Assembly: GCA_036278735.1 (NCBI GenBank)
Contig: DASUKM010000051.1
Location: 1 to 44,826, forward strand
Length of the DNA stretch: 44,826 bases
Source: DASUKM01 sp036278735
GTDB lineage: Bacteria > Acidobacteriota > Vicinamibacteria > Vicinamibacterales > 2-12-FULL-66-21
Direction of reading: 5' to 3'
This document shows, piece by piece, positions 1 to 8,202 of this stretch. The position numbers and the translations under genes are program-made. Every line of letters starts with the position of its first letter. The stretch's first letter is position 1. The notes under the pieces are model-generated. The model was not told the origin of the DNA, ran no database searches, and saw nothing but the letters and a program-made list of their open reading frames with translations.

Positions 1-306
1 GATGACGCTGAAGGCGGCCGGAAACAGCGAGAGATACGCGACGAGCAGCGTGGCCGCGAAGACGGCGAGCGGCGTCGCAAGGCCGCCGAAGCTGGTCATG
101 GTGGCGACCAGCCAGTACAGCGTGCCCCAGAAATAGATCGCGCCCGTGAGCAGGCCCAGGAAGAACGCGCGACGCCACGATACGCTGCGTCGGCAGACCG
201 CGACGAGCAACGGCGCGAGCGCAATCCACGCGCACGCCGGAGAGCCGAACTTGGGAAAGCTGAGCGCGAGGAGCGCGCCCGAAAGAATCGCTAGTGAGAG
301 ATCCAG
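1..306 (-). CDS. lnt: Apolipoprotein N-acyltransferase (N-terminal part, runs off the window)
   Basis: Lnt adds the third acyl chain to the N-terminal cysteine of lipoproteins in the inner membrane. Only about the first 100 residues are in the window. The reading frame gives hydrophobic helices with the family pattern seen near the Lnt N-terminus: LSFPKFGSP, then a Gly-rich helix ending YFWGTLYWL, then FGGL, then a helix ending AYLSLFPAAF. The carboxyl part with the catalytic Glu-Lys-Cys lies beyond base 1. No ATG, GTG or TTG is available in frame close to the 5' end. A CTG at 306-304, inside the end of the SPOR gene, is the best nearby candidate, so the start is uncertain. It overlaps the upstream SPOR gene and is probably translated from the same mRNA. 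The family assignment is fairly sure; the exact start is not. Confidence 0.82.
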   Translation of the reverse strand, partial: MDLSLAILSGALLALSFPKFGSPACAWIALAPLLVAVCRRSVSWRRAFFLGLLTGAIYFWGTLYWLVATMTSFGGLATPLAVFAATLLVAYLSLFPAAFSVI

Positions 307-998
307 GGCTTGAACTGCTCTTCTTTTTCGAGACGGCGCGCCACCTGCTCCGCCTCGTGCCGGTCGTTGTAGCGGCCAACCTGCACGCGGAAAATGGACG
401 GCGCGCCGCTCGACGGCGCGACGACAAAGGCCGGATAGCCCTTGGCACTGAGCCGATGCACGATGCCCGCGGCCGCGCGACGATCCTTGAGCGCCACCAA
501 TTGCACGACCCAGACGCCGGGACGCGCGGCGCCGAGGGCCTCAGCGGCCGGCGGGCGAGCCGGCACCGACGTCGTCGCCGTTGACCTGGACGCCGATCCC
601 TTCGGGGACGGCGCAGGCCCCCTCGCGGACGCAGCCGAGCCCGCCGACGGCATCTTCAGCTTCTCGGGCGGCGGCGTGTCGCTCTCGAGACGCTTGTGGT
701 AGCTGAGGTCCTCGTCGTCGTCTTTGGCCGGCGTCGGCGGTTCGGCGGCCGGCGGGCCGGCCTCGCTCAACGGCACCGCCGGGGGCGCCGTGTTCGCCGG
801 CGCGGCCGCCAGCGCCATCGGTTCGGCGGCGTCGACCACCGCCTCCGTCTTCACGTTCCGTCCGACGAGGACGCCGCACAGGAAGATCACGACGGAGACG
901 ACCGTCGTCGCCATGAACAGGAAGACCAGTTGCTTCCCGCTCAGTTGGATTTCGTGGAAGCCGTCGTCGCCCGTCTCGTGCTGGGACAAATCAGCCAT
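291..998 (-). CDS. Single-pass membrane protein with C-terminal SPOR domain
   Basis: This 235-residue protein has a short cytoplasmic N-terminus, one membrane segment at about residues 23-47 and a long Pro/Ala/Ser-rich periplasmic linker. A SPOR domain follows at about 161-235 (GVWVVQLVALKDRR, then FRVQVGRY, then EAEQVARRL). SPOR domains bind denuded glycan strands of septal peptidoglycan, so a role at the division site or in the cell wall is likely. The ATG at 998 shares one base with the stop codon of the slipin gene upstream, which points to translational coupling. The 3' end overlaps the probable start of lnt. The architecture is like FtsN or DedD, but nothing allows naming it as either. 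The linker composition makes alignments outside the SPOR domain unreliable. Confidence 0.85.
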   Translation of the reverse strand: MADLSQHETGDDGFHEIQLSGKQLVFLFMATTVVSVVIFLCGVLVGRNVKTEAVVDAAEPMALAAAPANTAPPAVPLSEAGPPAAEPPTPAKDDDEDLSYHKRLESDTPPPEKLKMPSAGSAASARGPAPSPKGSASRSTATTSVPARPPAAEALGAARPGVWVVQLVALKDRRAAAGIVHRLSAKGYPAFVVAPSSGAPSIFRVQVGRYNDRHEAEQVARRLEKEEQFKPWISH

Positions 999-1756
999 CA
1001 GCTCTTCGTTCCGCGGGCCATCAGCAGATTCATCAGCTCGATCGGCAGCGGGAACACGATGGTCGAGTTCTGTTCGGCCGCGATTTCCGTGAGCGTCTGC
1101 AGATAGCGGAGGGTAATGGTCACCGGCTCGGTCGCGATGACCTTGGCGGCCTGCGCGAGCTTTTCGGACGCTTCCAGCTCGCCCGCCGCGTGAATGATTT
1201 TAGCACGCTTCTCCCGCTCGGCTTCCGCCTGCCGGGCCATCGCGCGCTGCATGTCGGACGGCAAATCGACGTGCTTCACCTCGACGGCCGACACCTTGAT
1301 CCCCCACGGATCCGTGTGGAGATCGAGGATGTGCTGGAGCTGCTGGTTGAGGCGCTCGCGCGCCGACAGCAGATCGTCCAGCTCGACCTGTCCAAGCACG
1401 CTCCGCAGCGTCGTCTGGGCGAGCTGCGACGTCGCGTAGTGGAAACTCTCGACCTCGACGATCGCCTTGCGGGGCTCCATCACCCGGAAGTACACGACGG
1501 CGTTCACCTTGACCGACACGTTGTCGCGGGTGATGACGTCCTGCGGCGGGACGTCCATGACGATCGTCCGCAGGCTGACCCGCACCATCCGGTCGATCGG
1601 GGCGAACACGAAGATCACCCCCGGCCCCTTCGGCAGGTCGAGCAGCTTGCCGAGCCTGAACACGACGGCGCGTTCGTACTCGTTCAGGATCTTGATCGAG
1701 CTGATCAGGTAGATGGCGACGATCACCGCGACGATGATGATGGGCGAAATCAGCAT
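998..1756 (-). CDS. Slipin (SPFH/band-7 family membrane protein)
   Basis: A 252-residue stomatin-like protein. One membrane-inserted segment lies at residues 3-20, followed by the slipin sequence ILNEYERAVVFRLGK and the SPFH domain to about residue 185. An Ala/Glu/Lys-rich coiled-coil stretch (RQAEAEREKRAKII) and a conserved hydrophobic end (TIVFPLPIELMNLL) follow. Slipins form large ring- or cage-like membrane assemblies. In archaea and bacteria they are typically encoded next to an NfeD protease, which can cleave the slipin C-terminus. That arrangement is present here: the start overlaps the end of the NfeD gene by seven bases. The SPFH domain and the neighbour together make this call strong. 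The physiological substrate is unknown. Confidence 0.93.
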   Translation of the reverse strand: MLISPIIIVAVIVAIYLISSIKILNEYERAVVFRLGKLLDLPKGPGVIFVFAPIDRMVRVSLRTIVMDVPPQDVITRDNVSVKVNAVVYFRVMEPRKAIVEVESFHYATSQLAQTTLRSVLGQVELDDLLSARERLNQQLQHILDLHTDPWGIKVSAVEVKHVDLPSDMQRAMARQAEAEREKRAKIIHAAGELEASEKLAQAAKVIATEPVTITLRYLQTLTEIAAEQNSTIVFPLPIELMNLLMARGTKS

Positions 1757-3108
1757 GCCTCTCCTTCCCTATGCCCGTCCGGGCCGCCTCGCCGTCCGTC
1801 CGGACTGCGCGCCACCGTCAACAGCAGGCCCCGAATGCCCGTCACAATCACCGCCTCTCCCGCCGATATCGGCTCGAGCGCGGTGGCGGTCCAGATCTCG
1901 CCGTGCGCGGCCACGCGACCGACGCCGCCGGGCTCGATGGAGGTGATCGCCTCCCCCCCGGCGTGCAGCATCCCGCTTTCGCCGGTGATCGCCGGCCGCC
2001 GCTGCGACTGGACGGCCAGCCGGACGAGAAACAGGATGATCCCCGAAATGGCGATCGTGATGGCGCTGATCAGCTCGAGGCCGACCCGCAGTTCGGGGAG
2101 CGGCGAATCGAACAGCATGATCGATCCGAAAAAGAGGCTCGCGATGCCGCCGACCGCCAGCGCGCCGTGGCTGGTGACCTTCACCTCCATGACGAGGAGC
2201 ACCACGCCGAGCAGGATCAACAGCACGCCGGCGTAGTTCACGGGCAGCACCTGCAGCGCGAAAAAGGCCAGCAGCAGGCACAACCCGCCGGCGACCCCCG
2301 GGACGATCGCCCCGGGGCTCCACAGCTCGATCGTCAGCCCGAGCGTTCCGAGCGTGAGCAGCAGGTAGGCGATCTGAGGGTGCGCGATCGCGCTGAGCAC
2401 GCGCTGCGCCCACGTCATGTCGAATTCGCGCACCTGCGCGCCGCTCAGGTGCAGGGTCACGGCCGATCCGTCGAACCGATGGATCGTGCGGCCGTCGAGC
2501 TGGCGGATCAGATCGGGGATGTCGGCGGCGACGACGTCGACGAGCGGCGGCCTGGCGTCGCGCGCCTCGCGGTCGGTGAAGGATCGACTGTCCAGCACGG
2601 CCTGTTCGGCGAGCGCGACGTTCCGGTTCCGCTGGGTCGCGAGCGTCCGGGCGTACGCGGCGGTATCCGATGCGGCCTTTTTCGACTCGACGTCGTCCAT
2701 CTTGCCGCCGTTGCCCGACACGGGATGCGCAGCACCGAGGTGGGTGCCGGGAGCCATCGCGGCGACGTCAGCCGCCATCGTGATGAGAAAGCCGGCGGAC
2801 GCGGCGCGGTTGCCCGACGGACCGATCCACACGGCGACGGGGGTCTTCGCGTGGATGATGGCGTTGTTGATGTCGCGCGTGGAGTCGAGCAGGCCGCCGG
2901 GCGTCTGGAGCGTGAACACGACGAGCGCGTCCCCGTCGGCGTCGGCGCGCGCGATCGCATCGCGCATGAACTCGGCGGTCACCGGATGGATGATCGCGTG
3001 CACCATCGCGGTTTCGACGACGGGCGCCGGGCTCGCCGCCGCGATCCACAGCGGCACGCCGGCCGTCAGCGCGATCGGAAACGCCAGACGCCGCAGCGAT
3101 CGCCTCAC
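1750..3108 (-). CDS. NfeD-type membrane-bound ClpP-class serine protease
   Basis: This 452-residue long-form NfeD protein starts at a GTG (3108). A signal/anchor segment at about residues 9-26 precedes a ClpP-like protease domain. The likely nucleophile is Ser104 in RAASAG and the likely general base is Lys144 in ESKKAASD, matching the Ser-Lys dyad of the family. Four or five membrane helices follow at about 235-370. A soluble OB-fold NfeD domain lies at about 385-445 (GEAITSIEPGGVGRV, then AGEAVIVTGIRG). The partner is the slipin immediately downstream, whose start it overlaps. Only one base separates it from the TPR gene upstream, so the whole block looks like one operon. The family call is secure; the physiological target is inferred from archaeal homologues. 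Confidence 0.92.
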   Translation of the reverse strand: MRRSLRRLAFPIALTAGVPLWIAAASPAPVVETAMVHAIIHPVTAEFMRDAIARADADGDALVVFTLQTPGGLLDSTRDINNAIIHAKTPVAVWIGPSGNRAASAGFLITMAADVAAMAPGTHLGAAHPVSGNGGKMDDVESKKAASDTAAYARTLATQRNRNVALAEQAVLDSRSFTDREARDARPPLVDVVAADIPDLIRQLDGRTIHRFDGSAVTLHLSGAQVREFDMTWAQRVLSAIAHPQIAYLLLTLGTLGLTIELWSPGAIVPGVAGGLCLLLAFFALQVLPVNYAGVLLILLGVVLLVMEVKVTSHGALAVGGIASLFFGSIMLFDSPLPELRVGLELISAITIAISGIILFLVRLAVQSQRRPAITGESGMLHAGGEAITSIEPGGVGRVAAHGEIWTATALEPISAGEAVIVTGIRGLLLTVARSPDGRRGGPDGHREGEAC

Positions 3109-3109
3109 G

Positions 3110-4810
3110 TCATCCTCCGCCGCCGATACGGGCGAGCAGGCGTTTGGCCTCCGTCGAGGCGGGATCGAGCGCCAGCGCCCGCTGCACCTCGGCGCGCGCG
3201 GCAGCGCTGTTCTGGACCCGCAGGTATGCGTCGGCGAGCGCGACGTGCGCGGCCGCCGAGTCCTTGCTCCAGATCGAGATCTTGAGGGCGTCGATCGCGT
3301 CGCGCGGGCGGCCGTCGCGCAAATCGATCCGGCCGATCAGCAGGTGCGCTTCCGCTTCGTAGGGCGACAGAAACACGGCGCGCCGCAGCTCCGCAAGTGC
3401 GTCGCGATCCTGCTCACGCTCGTAGAACCGGCGGCCCCGCTCGAGGTGAAAGGCCGCCTGCTCGCGCTGATCCTGCCGGGCGCTCGAGACGATCGCCTCG
3501 TCGACCCGCTCGGCGCGGCGCGATTCGAGGTCCCGGCGGACGCGTTCGAGTCCCTTGGGCACGGGCGGAAGGTCCGCCGCCGCCGCGCGGCGCACGCGGT
3601 CGGCGTACTTGGACGACAGCCGGACGGCCAGTTCGCGCTCGCGGCCCCCCTCGACCGTCGTGCCGGCCGCATCGAGCGCGGCGGCCAGCACGAAATGCGC
3701 ATCGGCGTCGGCCGGCTCGCGGCGGAGCGCCTCGCGCAGCCAGTAGATCGCCCCCGGCGAATCGTGGGCGAGCGCGTACGCGTATCCGAGATTGAACAGG
3801 AAGTCGGGGTCGTCGGGATCCGCCTGCGTCGCCTTCGTGAAGAAGTACGCGGCGGTCCCGCCCGTCTCCGTCGTTCCGCCGCGCCGCAATTGCGCGACGC
3901 CAAGATTGTTGAGGACCGCCCCCTCGACCGCATCTCCCTGCAGCGCCTTGAACGTCGCGAACGCGTCGTCGTCGCGGCCGAGCTGGAGCTGCGACACGCC
4001 TTGGAGAAACCGCGCGCGCCGCGCCAGCGGGGATCCGTCGCGGACCGCACGGACGACGCCGAGCGCGGCGGCCGCGTCCCCCTGCTGCATCCGGACGTCC
4101 CAGAGCGCCAGCCGCGCGCGATCGTAGCCGGGGTCCAGCTCGAGGGCGGTCTCGAGGAAGGTCGCCTGGCTCGCGGGCTCCTCGGCGAGGAGCCCCTTGA
4201 TGTACTGCTCGAACGCGCCCGGCGGCGGCGGCTTGGCGGGGGCCGGCGCGGTGCCCCCGTCCTCCAGACGGGCGGACAGGCGCTGGAAGATCGCGAACAG
4301 GTCGTCGAGCGGTCCGCGTTCGACGACCTCGGGCCCGGCGCGGCCGACGTCGAGGCGAATCGCGCGGGCGCGCGCCGTGAGGGTATCCCCCTCGAGCGCG
4401 AGGCTGCCGGCGATCACCTGCGCGGCGCCGGCGATCTCGCCGACCTTGATGAGGGTCGCGTGGCTGAGCGGCGCGGCCGACGGCAGGTGCAGCTGGTCGA
4501 AGACGCGGACGCGCGTGGCGCGCGTGAGCGCCCCGAGTCCCCGCGCATTCAAGTCGTCGGTAACGAGCACGGCGGCCGCCTCTCCCAGCCAGTACTCGCG
4601 CGCATCGCGTTGATCGTTCTCAAAGGGGGCAACCAGAATGCCGGCGGGCGGCGCGCTGACGGACGCCGGCGTCTGGGCGTCCGCGCTGCGCGGCAGCAGG
4701 ACGGCGACGACGATCGCGACACCGAGGAGCGCCCTCCACGCAGGGTGCCTGGCACCTTTGGCACCGGGGTTGCGGCGAGCGCCATGCCAAAGGCGCCAGG
4801 CACTCGACAT
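3110..4810 (-). CDS. FlgO/TolB-like N-terminal domain plus TPR-repeat exported protein
   Basis: A 566-residue protein. The ATG at 4810 overlaps the stop of the upstream gene (ATGA), which fixes the start. Residues 27-45 form a hydrophobic signal or anchor ending ADAQ. Residues about 53-185 resemble the FlgO/TolB N-terminal fold (GILVAPFEND, then YWLGEAAAVLVTDDL, then AQVIAGSLALEGD). Such domains occur in envelope lipoproteins and adaptors. From about residue 200 to the end there are many TPR-like helix pairs (FLFNLGYAYALAHDSPGAI, AEAHLLIGRIDLRDGRP). Before the signal segment, residues 3-25 are encoded by a palindromic repeat (4745-4803) and look like an insertion, so the original start may have been nearer the hydrophobic segment. 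Function is probably protein-protein scaffolding at the envelope; this is inference. Confidence 0.8.
   Translation of the reverse strand: MSSAWRLWHGARRNPGAKGARHPAWRALLGVAIVVAVLLPRSADAQTPASVSAPPAGILVAPFENDQRDAREYWLGEAAAVLVTDDLNARGLGALTRATRVRVFDQLHLPSAAPLSHATLIKVGEIAGAAQVIAGSLALEGDTLTARARAIRLDVGRAGPEVVERGPLDDLFAIFQRLSARLEDGGTAPAPAKPPPPGAFEQYIKGLLAEEPASQATFLETALELDPGYDRARLALWDVRMQQGDAAAALGVVRAVRDGSPLARRARFLQGVSQLQLGRDDDAFATFKALQGDAVEGAVLNNLGVAQLRRGGTTETGGTAAYFFTKATQADPDDPDFLFNLGYAYALAHDSPGAIYWLREALRREPADADAHFVLAAALDAAGTTVEGGRERELAVRLSSKYADRVRRAAAADLPPVPKGLERVRRDLESRRAERVDEAIVSSARQDQREQAAFHLERGRRFYEREQDRDALAELRRAVFLSPYEAEAHLLIGRIDLRDGRPRDAIDALKISIWSKDSAAAHVALADAYLRVQNSAAARAEVQRALALDPASTEAKRLLARIGGGG
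4745..4803. repeat. Palindromic repeat inserted at the 5' end of the TPR gene
   Basis: GTGCCTGGCACCTTTGG at 4745-4761 and CCAAAGGCGCCAGGCAC at 4787-4803 are reverse complements with one mismatch in 17, separated by 25 bases. The element lies two codons inside the TPR gene and is read through in frame. It encodes residues 3-22 or so, which resemble nothing in the family. Similar GTGCCTGGCACC palindromes are familiar as dispersed repeats in other bacterial genomes (recollection, not searched). Confidence 0.75.
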
Positions 4811-5409
4811 CAGGCGGCCACCACCGCGTCGTTCACGCCGTCCTTGAGGGTGACGGAGAACAGGCAGCCCTTCTGCCCACCGGCGGCGCGGCATCGGTGC
4901 ACGCGCACGTCCGACGGGACGTCGAACCGCCGCAGCACGCGCGCGATCGCCGACGAGTAGAAGCCGCACAACGGCAGCCCGGTGGCTTCCCGCACCTCGC
5001 AGAACAGCGAGCCGCGGAGATCGATCGAGACCACGCCGCGCTTCACGCGGGTCAGGGCACGAGAGCCCGGGTACGTCGATCGGATGAGCGCACGTGCGGC
5101 GCGCAGCGCGGCGCGCGCGCGCAAGCCCGCCGGCAGCGCACGCGCCAGCCGCAGGTGCAGGGGGGAAATGTTGTCGACCGTCCACTCGGCCGCATATTCT
5201 CCCGCGCGCGTCGTGATCAGGCCGTAGGCGTCTCCTTCGCTGCGCAGGAAGCTGAGCACGGCCGACAGCGGCGCGAGCCCGATCGTGCCCTCCCGCAGTC
5301 CCGACGTGTTCAGCCAGTTCTCGTAGAACTCGAGCCGCGTGGGCAGCAGATCCGCAATCGACTGGTGAAGGCTCGCCACGAGCACGCGCCCGATTCTCGG
5401 TTCACTCAT
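4810..5409 (-). CDS. V4R-like (4-vinyl-reductase-like) small-molecule-binding domain protein
   Basis: A 199-residue protein starting at the ATG at 5409 (an in-frame start at 5580 would run into mobA's territory and adds only low-complexity sequence). The N-terminal half is helical (SIADLLPTRLEFYENWL). The C-terminal half has the layout of V4R/heme-NO-binding-like domains: GLPLCGFYSSAIARVL, then a strand with HRCRAAGGQKGCLFSV. This last piece matches the C-x-A-x-G-x-x-x-C-x-F signature of V4R, where the cysteines can bind metal. V4R domains sense small ligands in regulators. It is the first gene of the FlgO/TPR, NfeD, slipin, SPOR, Lnt block and overlaps the next gene by four bases, so it may regulate or report on that system. 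The V4R call rests on the short C-terminal motif only and could be wrong. Confidence 0.55.
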   Translation of the reverse strand: MSEPRIGRVLVASLHQSIADLLPTRLEFYENWLNTSGLREGTIGLAPLSAVLSFLRSEGDAYGLITTRAGEYAAEWTVDNISPLHLRLARALPAGLRARAALRAARALIRSTYPGSRALTRVKRGVVSIDLRGSLFCEVREATGLPLCGFYSSAIARVLRRFDVPSDVRVHRCRAAGGQKGCLFSVTLKDGVNDAVVAA

Positions 5410-5467
5410 ACGACCTGCGCGCTCCGGGCGCGCCGTCTCCGCCAGTTCTGATAATGTTCGAAGTCTG

Positions 5468-6142
5468 ATGGTGTGGAACCCGCGCGCCCCGGTCGCGGCT
5501 GCGATTCTGGCCGGCGGGCGCGCCCGCCGGATGGGCGGCACCCGCAAGTGGGCGCTCGTCGTCGACGGCGCGCGGATCATCGATCGTCAGCTCGCCGCGC
5601 TCGCCGGCCTCGCCGACCCGGTCCTGATCGTCGCGCCGGACCCGGCGCCGTTCGCCGGTTTGCCCGCGCGCGTCGTGGCCGACCGCGTCGCGGGCGCCGG
5701 CGCGCTGGGCGGCATCTACACGGCCGTAGCCGAGTCGCCGCACGATCGGGTGCTGGTGCTGGCCTGCGATCTGCCGTTCGTGAGCCGCGCCTGGCTGCAG
5801 CGCCTCGTCGACGCATCGACCGAGGGCATCGATGCCGTCGTGCCCCGGACCGCCCGCGGGCGCGAGCCGCTCTGCGCCGTGTATGCGAAGGGGTGCGAGG
5901 CGCCAATCGCGGCGCAGCTCCGCCGCGGCGATCTGCGCGCCGCACACCTGCCGGACGGATTGCGCGTCCGGGAACTCGGACCCGAGACGCTCGCCGAGTA
6001 CGATCCGGACGGTTTGCTGTTCGTGAACGTCAACACGCCGCATGATTACGCGCGCGCCCGGGCCAGGATTCAATTGAAGTCGGAGCCGCCGACGGATCGT
6101 ATCACGGAAGATGATTCTCCCGATTCACCAGCACGTCCGTAA
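5468..6142 (+). CDS. mobA: Molybdenum cofactor guanylyltransferase
   Basis: MobA transfers GMP from GTP to molybdopterin to give the bis-MGD cofactor precursor. The 224-residue protein has the nucleotidyltransferase signature LAGGRARRMGG at residues 14-24 with Lys27 after it. The GALGGI loop at 78-83, the metal-binding DLPF at 101-104 and the C-terminal NVNTPHDY strand are also present. All are characteristic of MobA, although the related MocA and IspD-like folds share parts of them. No other molybdopterin genes are nearby. It is divergent from the V4R operon. A TAATGT hexamer at 5452-5457 lies ten bases before the ATG, so the message may have almost no leader. The end overlaps argS by 32 bases. 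The last ~20 residues are unlike the family and may be an extension into the argS start. Confidence 0.88.
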   Translation: MVWNPRAPVAAAILAGGRARRMGGTRKWALVVDGARIIDRQLAALAGLADPVLIVAPDPAPFAGLPARVVADRVAGAGALGGIYTAVAESPHDRVLVLACDLPFVSRAWLQRLVDASTEGIDAVVPRTARGREPLCAVYAKGCEAPIAAQLRRGDLRAAHLPDGLRVRELGPETLAEYDPDGLLFVNVNTPHDYARARARIQLKSEPPTDRITEDDSPDSPARP

Positions 6143-8144
6143 CGCCGTGGCCGACGCCGTCGGCCGTCTCTATCAGTTGCCGCCCGACGACCCGGCGGTG
6201 ACCGGCATGAGCATCGAAACGCCGCCGCGCCGCGCGCTTGGCGATCTCGCCGTACCCGTGGCCTTCGCCCTCGCCCGCCGCCTGAGGAAGGCTCCGCGCG
6301 CGATCGCCCAGGAGCTCGCTGGCGCGCTCGGCGCCCTCGAGGGCTTTGCGCGCATCGAGGCCGCACCCAACGGGTATCTCAACTTCTTCCTCGATCGCGG
6401 CGCGTGGCTCATCGCGTGGACACGGCCGGCCGGCGTCACGCCCCTTCCGGGGACCGCTGGCGGCAAGGTGATCGTCGAACATACCGCGATCAACCCGAAC
6501 AAGGCGGCGCACATCGGCCATCTGCGCAACGCCGCGCTCGGCGATGCGTTCGGGCGCCTGCTCCGGTTCCAGGGCCGGACCGTGGAAATCCAGAACTACA
6601 TCGACGACACCGGCGTGCAGGTCGCCGACGTGGTCGTCGGGTTCCAGGAGCTGGAGCACCAGAGCGTCGATGCGGTCAAGGGCCTCGCGGAGACGACGCG
6701 GTTCGATTACTACTGCTGGGATTTGTACGCGCGCGTGACCGAGTGGTACGAGCAGGATCGCGATCGGCTGCGCCTGCGCGCGGCGGCGCTCCACGCCATC
6801 GAGCATGGCGGCAACGACACCGCCGCGATGGCCGCGTTCGTCGCGGACCGCATCGTCCGCTGTCATCTCCGCACGATGGCCCGGCTGAACATCGCGTACG
6901 ACCTGCTCACGTGGGAAGGGGACATCCTCCGGCTGCACTTCTGGACGCACGCGTTCGAATTCCTGAAGCAAACCGGCGCCGTGTTCCGGCAGACCGAGGG
7001 AAAGCTCGCCGGCTGCTGGGTCATGCGCATCGAGGAGGAACCGGCGGCCGCCTCCGTCGACACCGCCGATGCGAAACCGGACGACACACCCGAGGACGCT
7101 CAGCGGGAGAAGGTGATCGTGCGATCGGATGGCACCGTCACCTACGTCGGCAAGGACATGGCATACCAGCTCTGGAAATTCGGGCTGCTGGGACGCGACT
7201 TCTTCTATCGGGTCTTCGCCCCGCTCACCGAGGGGGGCGATCTGTGGTCGACCACGTCGGATGCCGATGCGGCGCGGCCCGACGCGCCGCCCTTCGGCCA
7301 CGCCTCGATGGTGTGCAACGTCATCGACACGCGGCAGTCGTATCTCCAGAAGCTGCTCGCGCAGGCGCTGGCGGCGCTCGGGTATCACGACCAGGCGGCC
7401 CGCTCGGTTCACTACGCGTACGAGATGGTCGCGCTCTCGCATGCCACGGCGCGCGAGCTGGGATACGACGCGAGCGTCGACGCCGACAAGCCGTTCGTCG
7501 AAGTGTCGGGACGGAAGGGACTCGGGGTGAAGGCCGACGACCTGCTCGATCGCGTGACCGCCAAGGCGTCGGCCGAAGTGGCCAGCCGGAATGCCGCGTT
7601 GGTTCCCGACGACGTGCGGCGGACCGCCGAAGCGATCGCGACCGCCGCGGTCCGCTACTTCATGGTCAAGTTCTCGCGCGGCAAGGTCATCGCCTTCGAC
7701 ATCGACGAAGCCTTGAGCTTCGAAGGGGAGAGCGGCCCCTATCTGCAGTACGCCGTCGTCCGCGCGAACAATATCTTCGCGAAGCTGCGCGATCGGCAGG
7801 GCACGACCGAGGCGGCCGTGCTCTCCGCGCTCCCCGGGACGCCAGCCGCGCCGCTGACGGATGGCTCCGACGCCTCCCACGATCTCTGGGGACTCGTGCT
7901 CGAGGCCGCGCGGCTCGACGAGATGGTGGATCAGGCGGTGCGCACGCTCGAACTGTCGGTCGTCGCGAAGTACGCCTTCGGCCTGGCGCAGCAGTTCAAC
8001 GCGTTCTACCACCGCTACCCGATCCTGAACGAGGTGGAGCGTCCCGACGTGCAGCTCTGGCGCGCCGCCGCCGTCGCGTACTACCGTGCGCAGCTCACCC
8101 GGGCGCTGGCGCTGATGGGCTGCTCAGTGCCCGAGCGGATGTAG
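6111..8144 (+). CDS. argS: Arginyl-tRNA synthetase
   Basis: ArgS charges tRNA-Arg with arginine using ATP. The 677-residue protein carries an Add1-like N-terminal domain to about residue 110 and the class I HIGH motif as HIGHLRNA at 134-141. YIDDTGVQVADVV follows, then a degenerate KMSKS region around SGRKGLGVKADDLL and an anticodon-binding all-helical end (FNAFYHRYPIL). It is longer than the usual 550-600 residues, partly because of an acidic insert rich in Asp, Glu and Pro at about 305-330. The ATG at 6111 lies within the end of mobA with GGAAG directly before it. The stop TAG at 8142 is also the first unit of a 7-nt repeat array. The family is certain. Confidence 0.97.
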   Translation: MILPIHQHVRNAVADAVGRLYQLPPDDPAVTGMSIETPPRRALGDLAVPVAFALARRLRKAPRAIAQELAGALGALEGFARIEAAPNGYLNFFLDRGAWLIAWTRPAGVTPLPGTAGGKVIVEHTAINPNKAAHIGHLRNAALGDAFGRLLRFQGRTVEIQNYIDDTGVQVADVVVGFQELEHQSVDAVKGLAETTRFDYYCWDLYARVTEWYEQDRDRLRLRAAALHAIEHGGNDTAAMAAFVADRIVRCHLRTMARLNIAYDLLTWEGDILRLHFWTHAFEFLKQTGAVFRQTEGKLAGCWVMRIEEEPAAASVDTADAKPDDTPEDAQREKVIVRSDGTVTYVGKDMAYQLWKFGLLGRDFFYRVFAPLTEGGDLWSTTSDADAARPDAPPFGHASMVCNVIDTRQSYLQKLLAQALAALGYHDQAARSVHYAYEMVALSHATARELGYDASVDADKPFVEVSGRKGLGVKADDLLDRVTAKASAEVASRNAALVPDDVRRTAEAIATAAVRYFMVKFSRGKVIAFDIDEALSFEGESGPYLQYAVVRANNIFAKLRDRQGTTEAAVLSALPGTPAAPLTDGSDASHDLWGLVLEAARLDEMVDQAVRTLELSVVAKYAFGLAQQFNAFYHRYPILNEVERPDVQLWRAAAVAYYRAQLTRALALMGCSVPERM

Positions 8145-8202
8145 GCTTCTTAGGCTTTGGGCTTTAGGCTTTGGGCTTTAGGCTTTGGGCTTTAGGCTTG
8201 GG
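8142..8202 (+). repeat. Heptad array TAGGCTT/TGGGCTT between argS and the next gene
   Basis: About eight 7-nt units alternate TAGGCTT and TGGGCTT. They begin with the unit that contains the argS stop codon TAG and end two bases before the next ATG. The G-rich strand is the sense strand of argS. The array fills the whole intergenic gap and therefore also takes the place of the ribosome-binding region of the following gene. The same units occur at 16647-16688 and 17091-17185. Confidence 0.93.

Noticed and set aside
2417..4960. 847-codon open frame on the plus strand opposite the NfeD and TPR genes
   Set aside because: It crosses several real minus-strand genes and has no recognisable motif.
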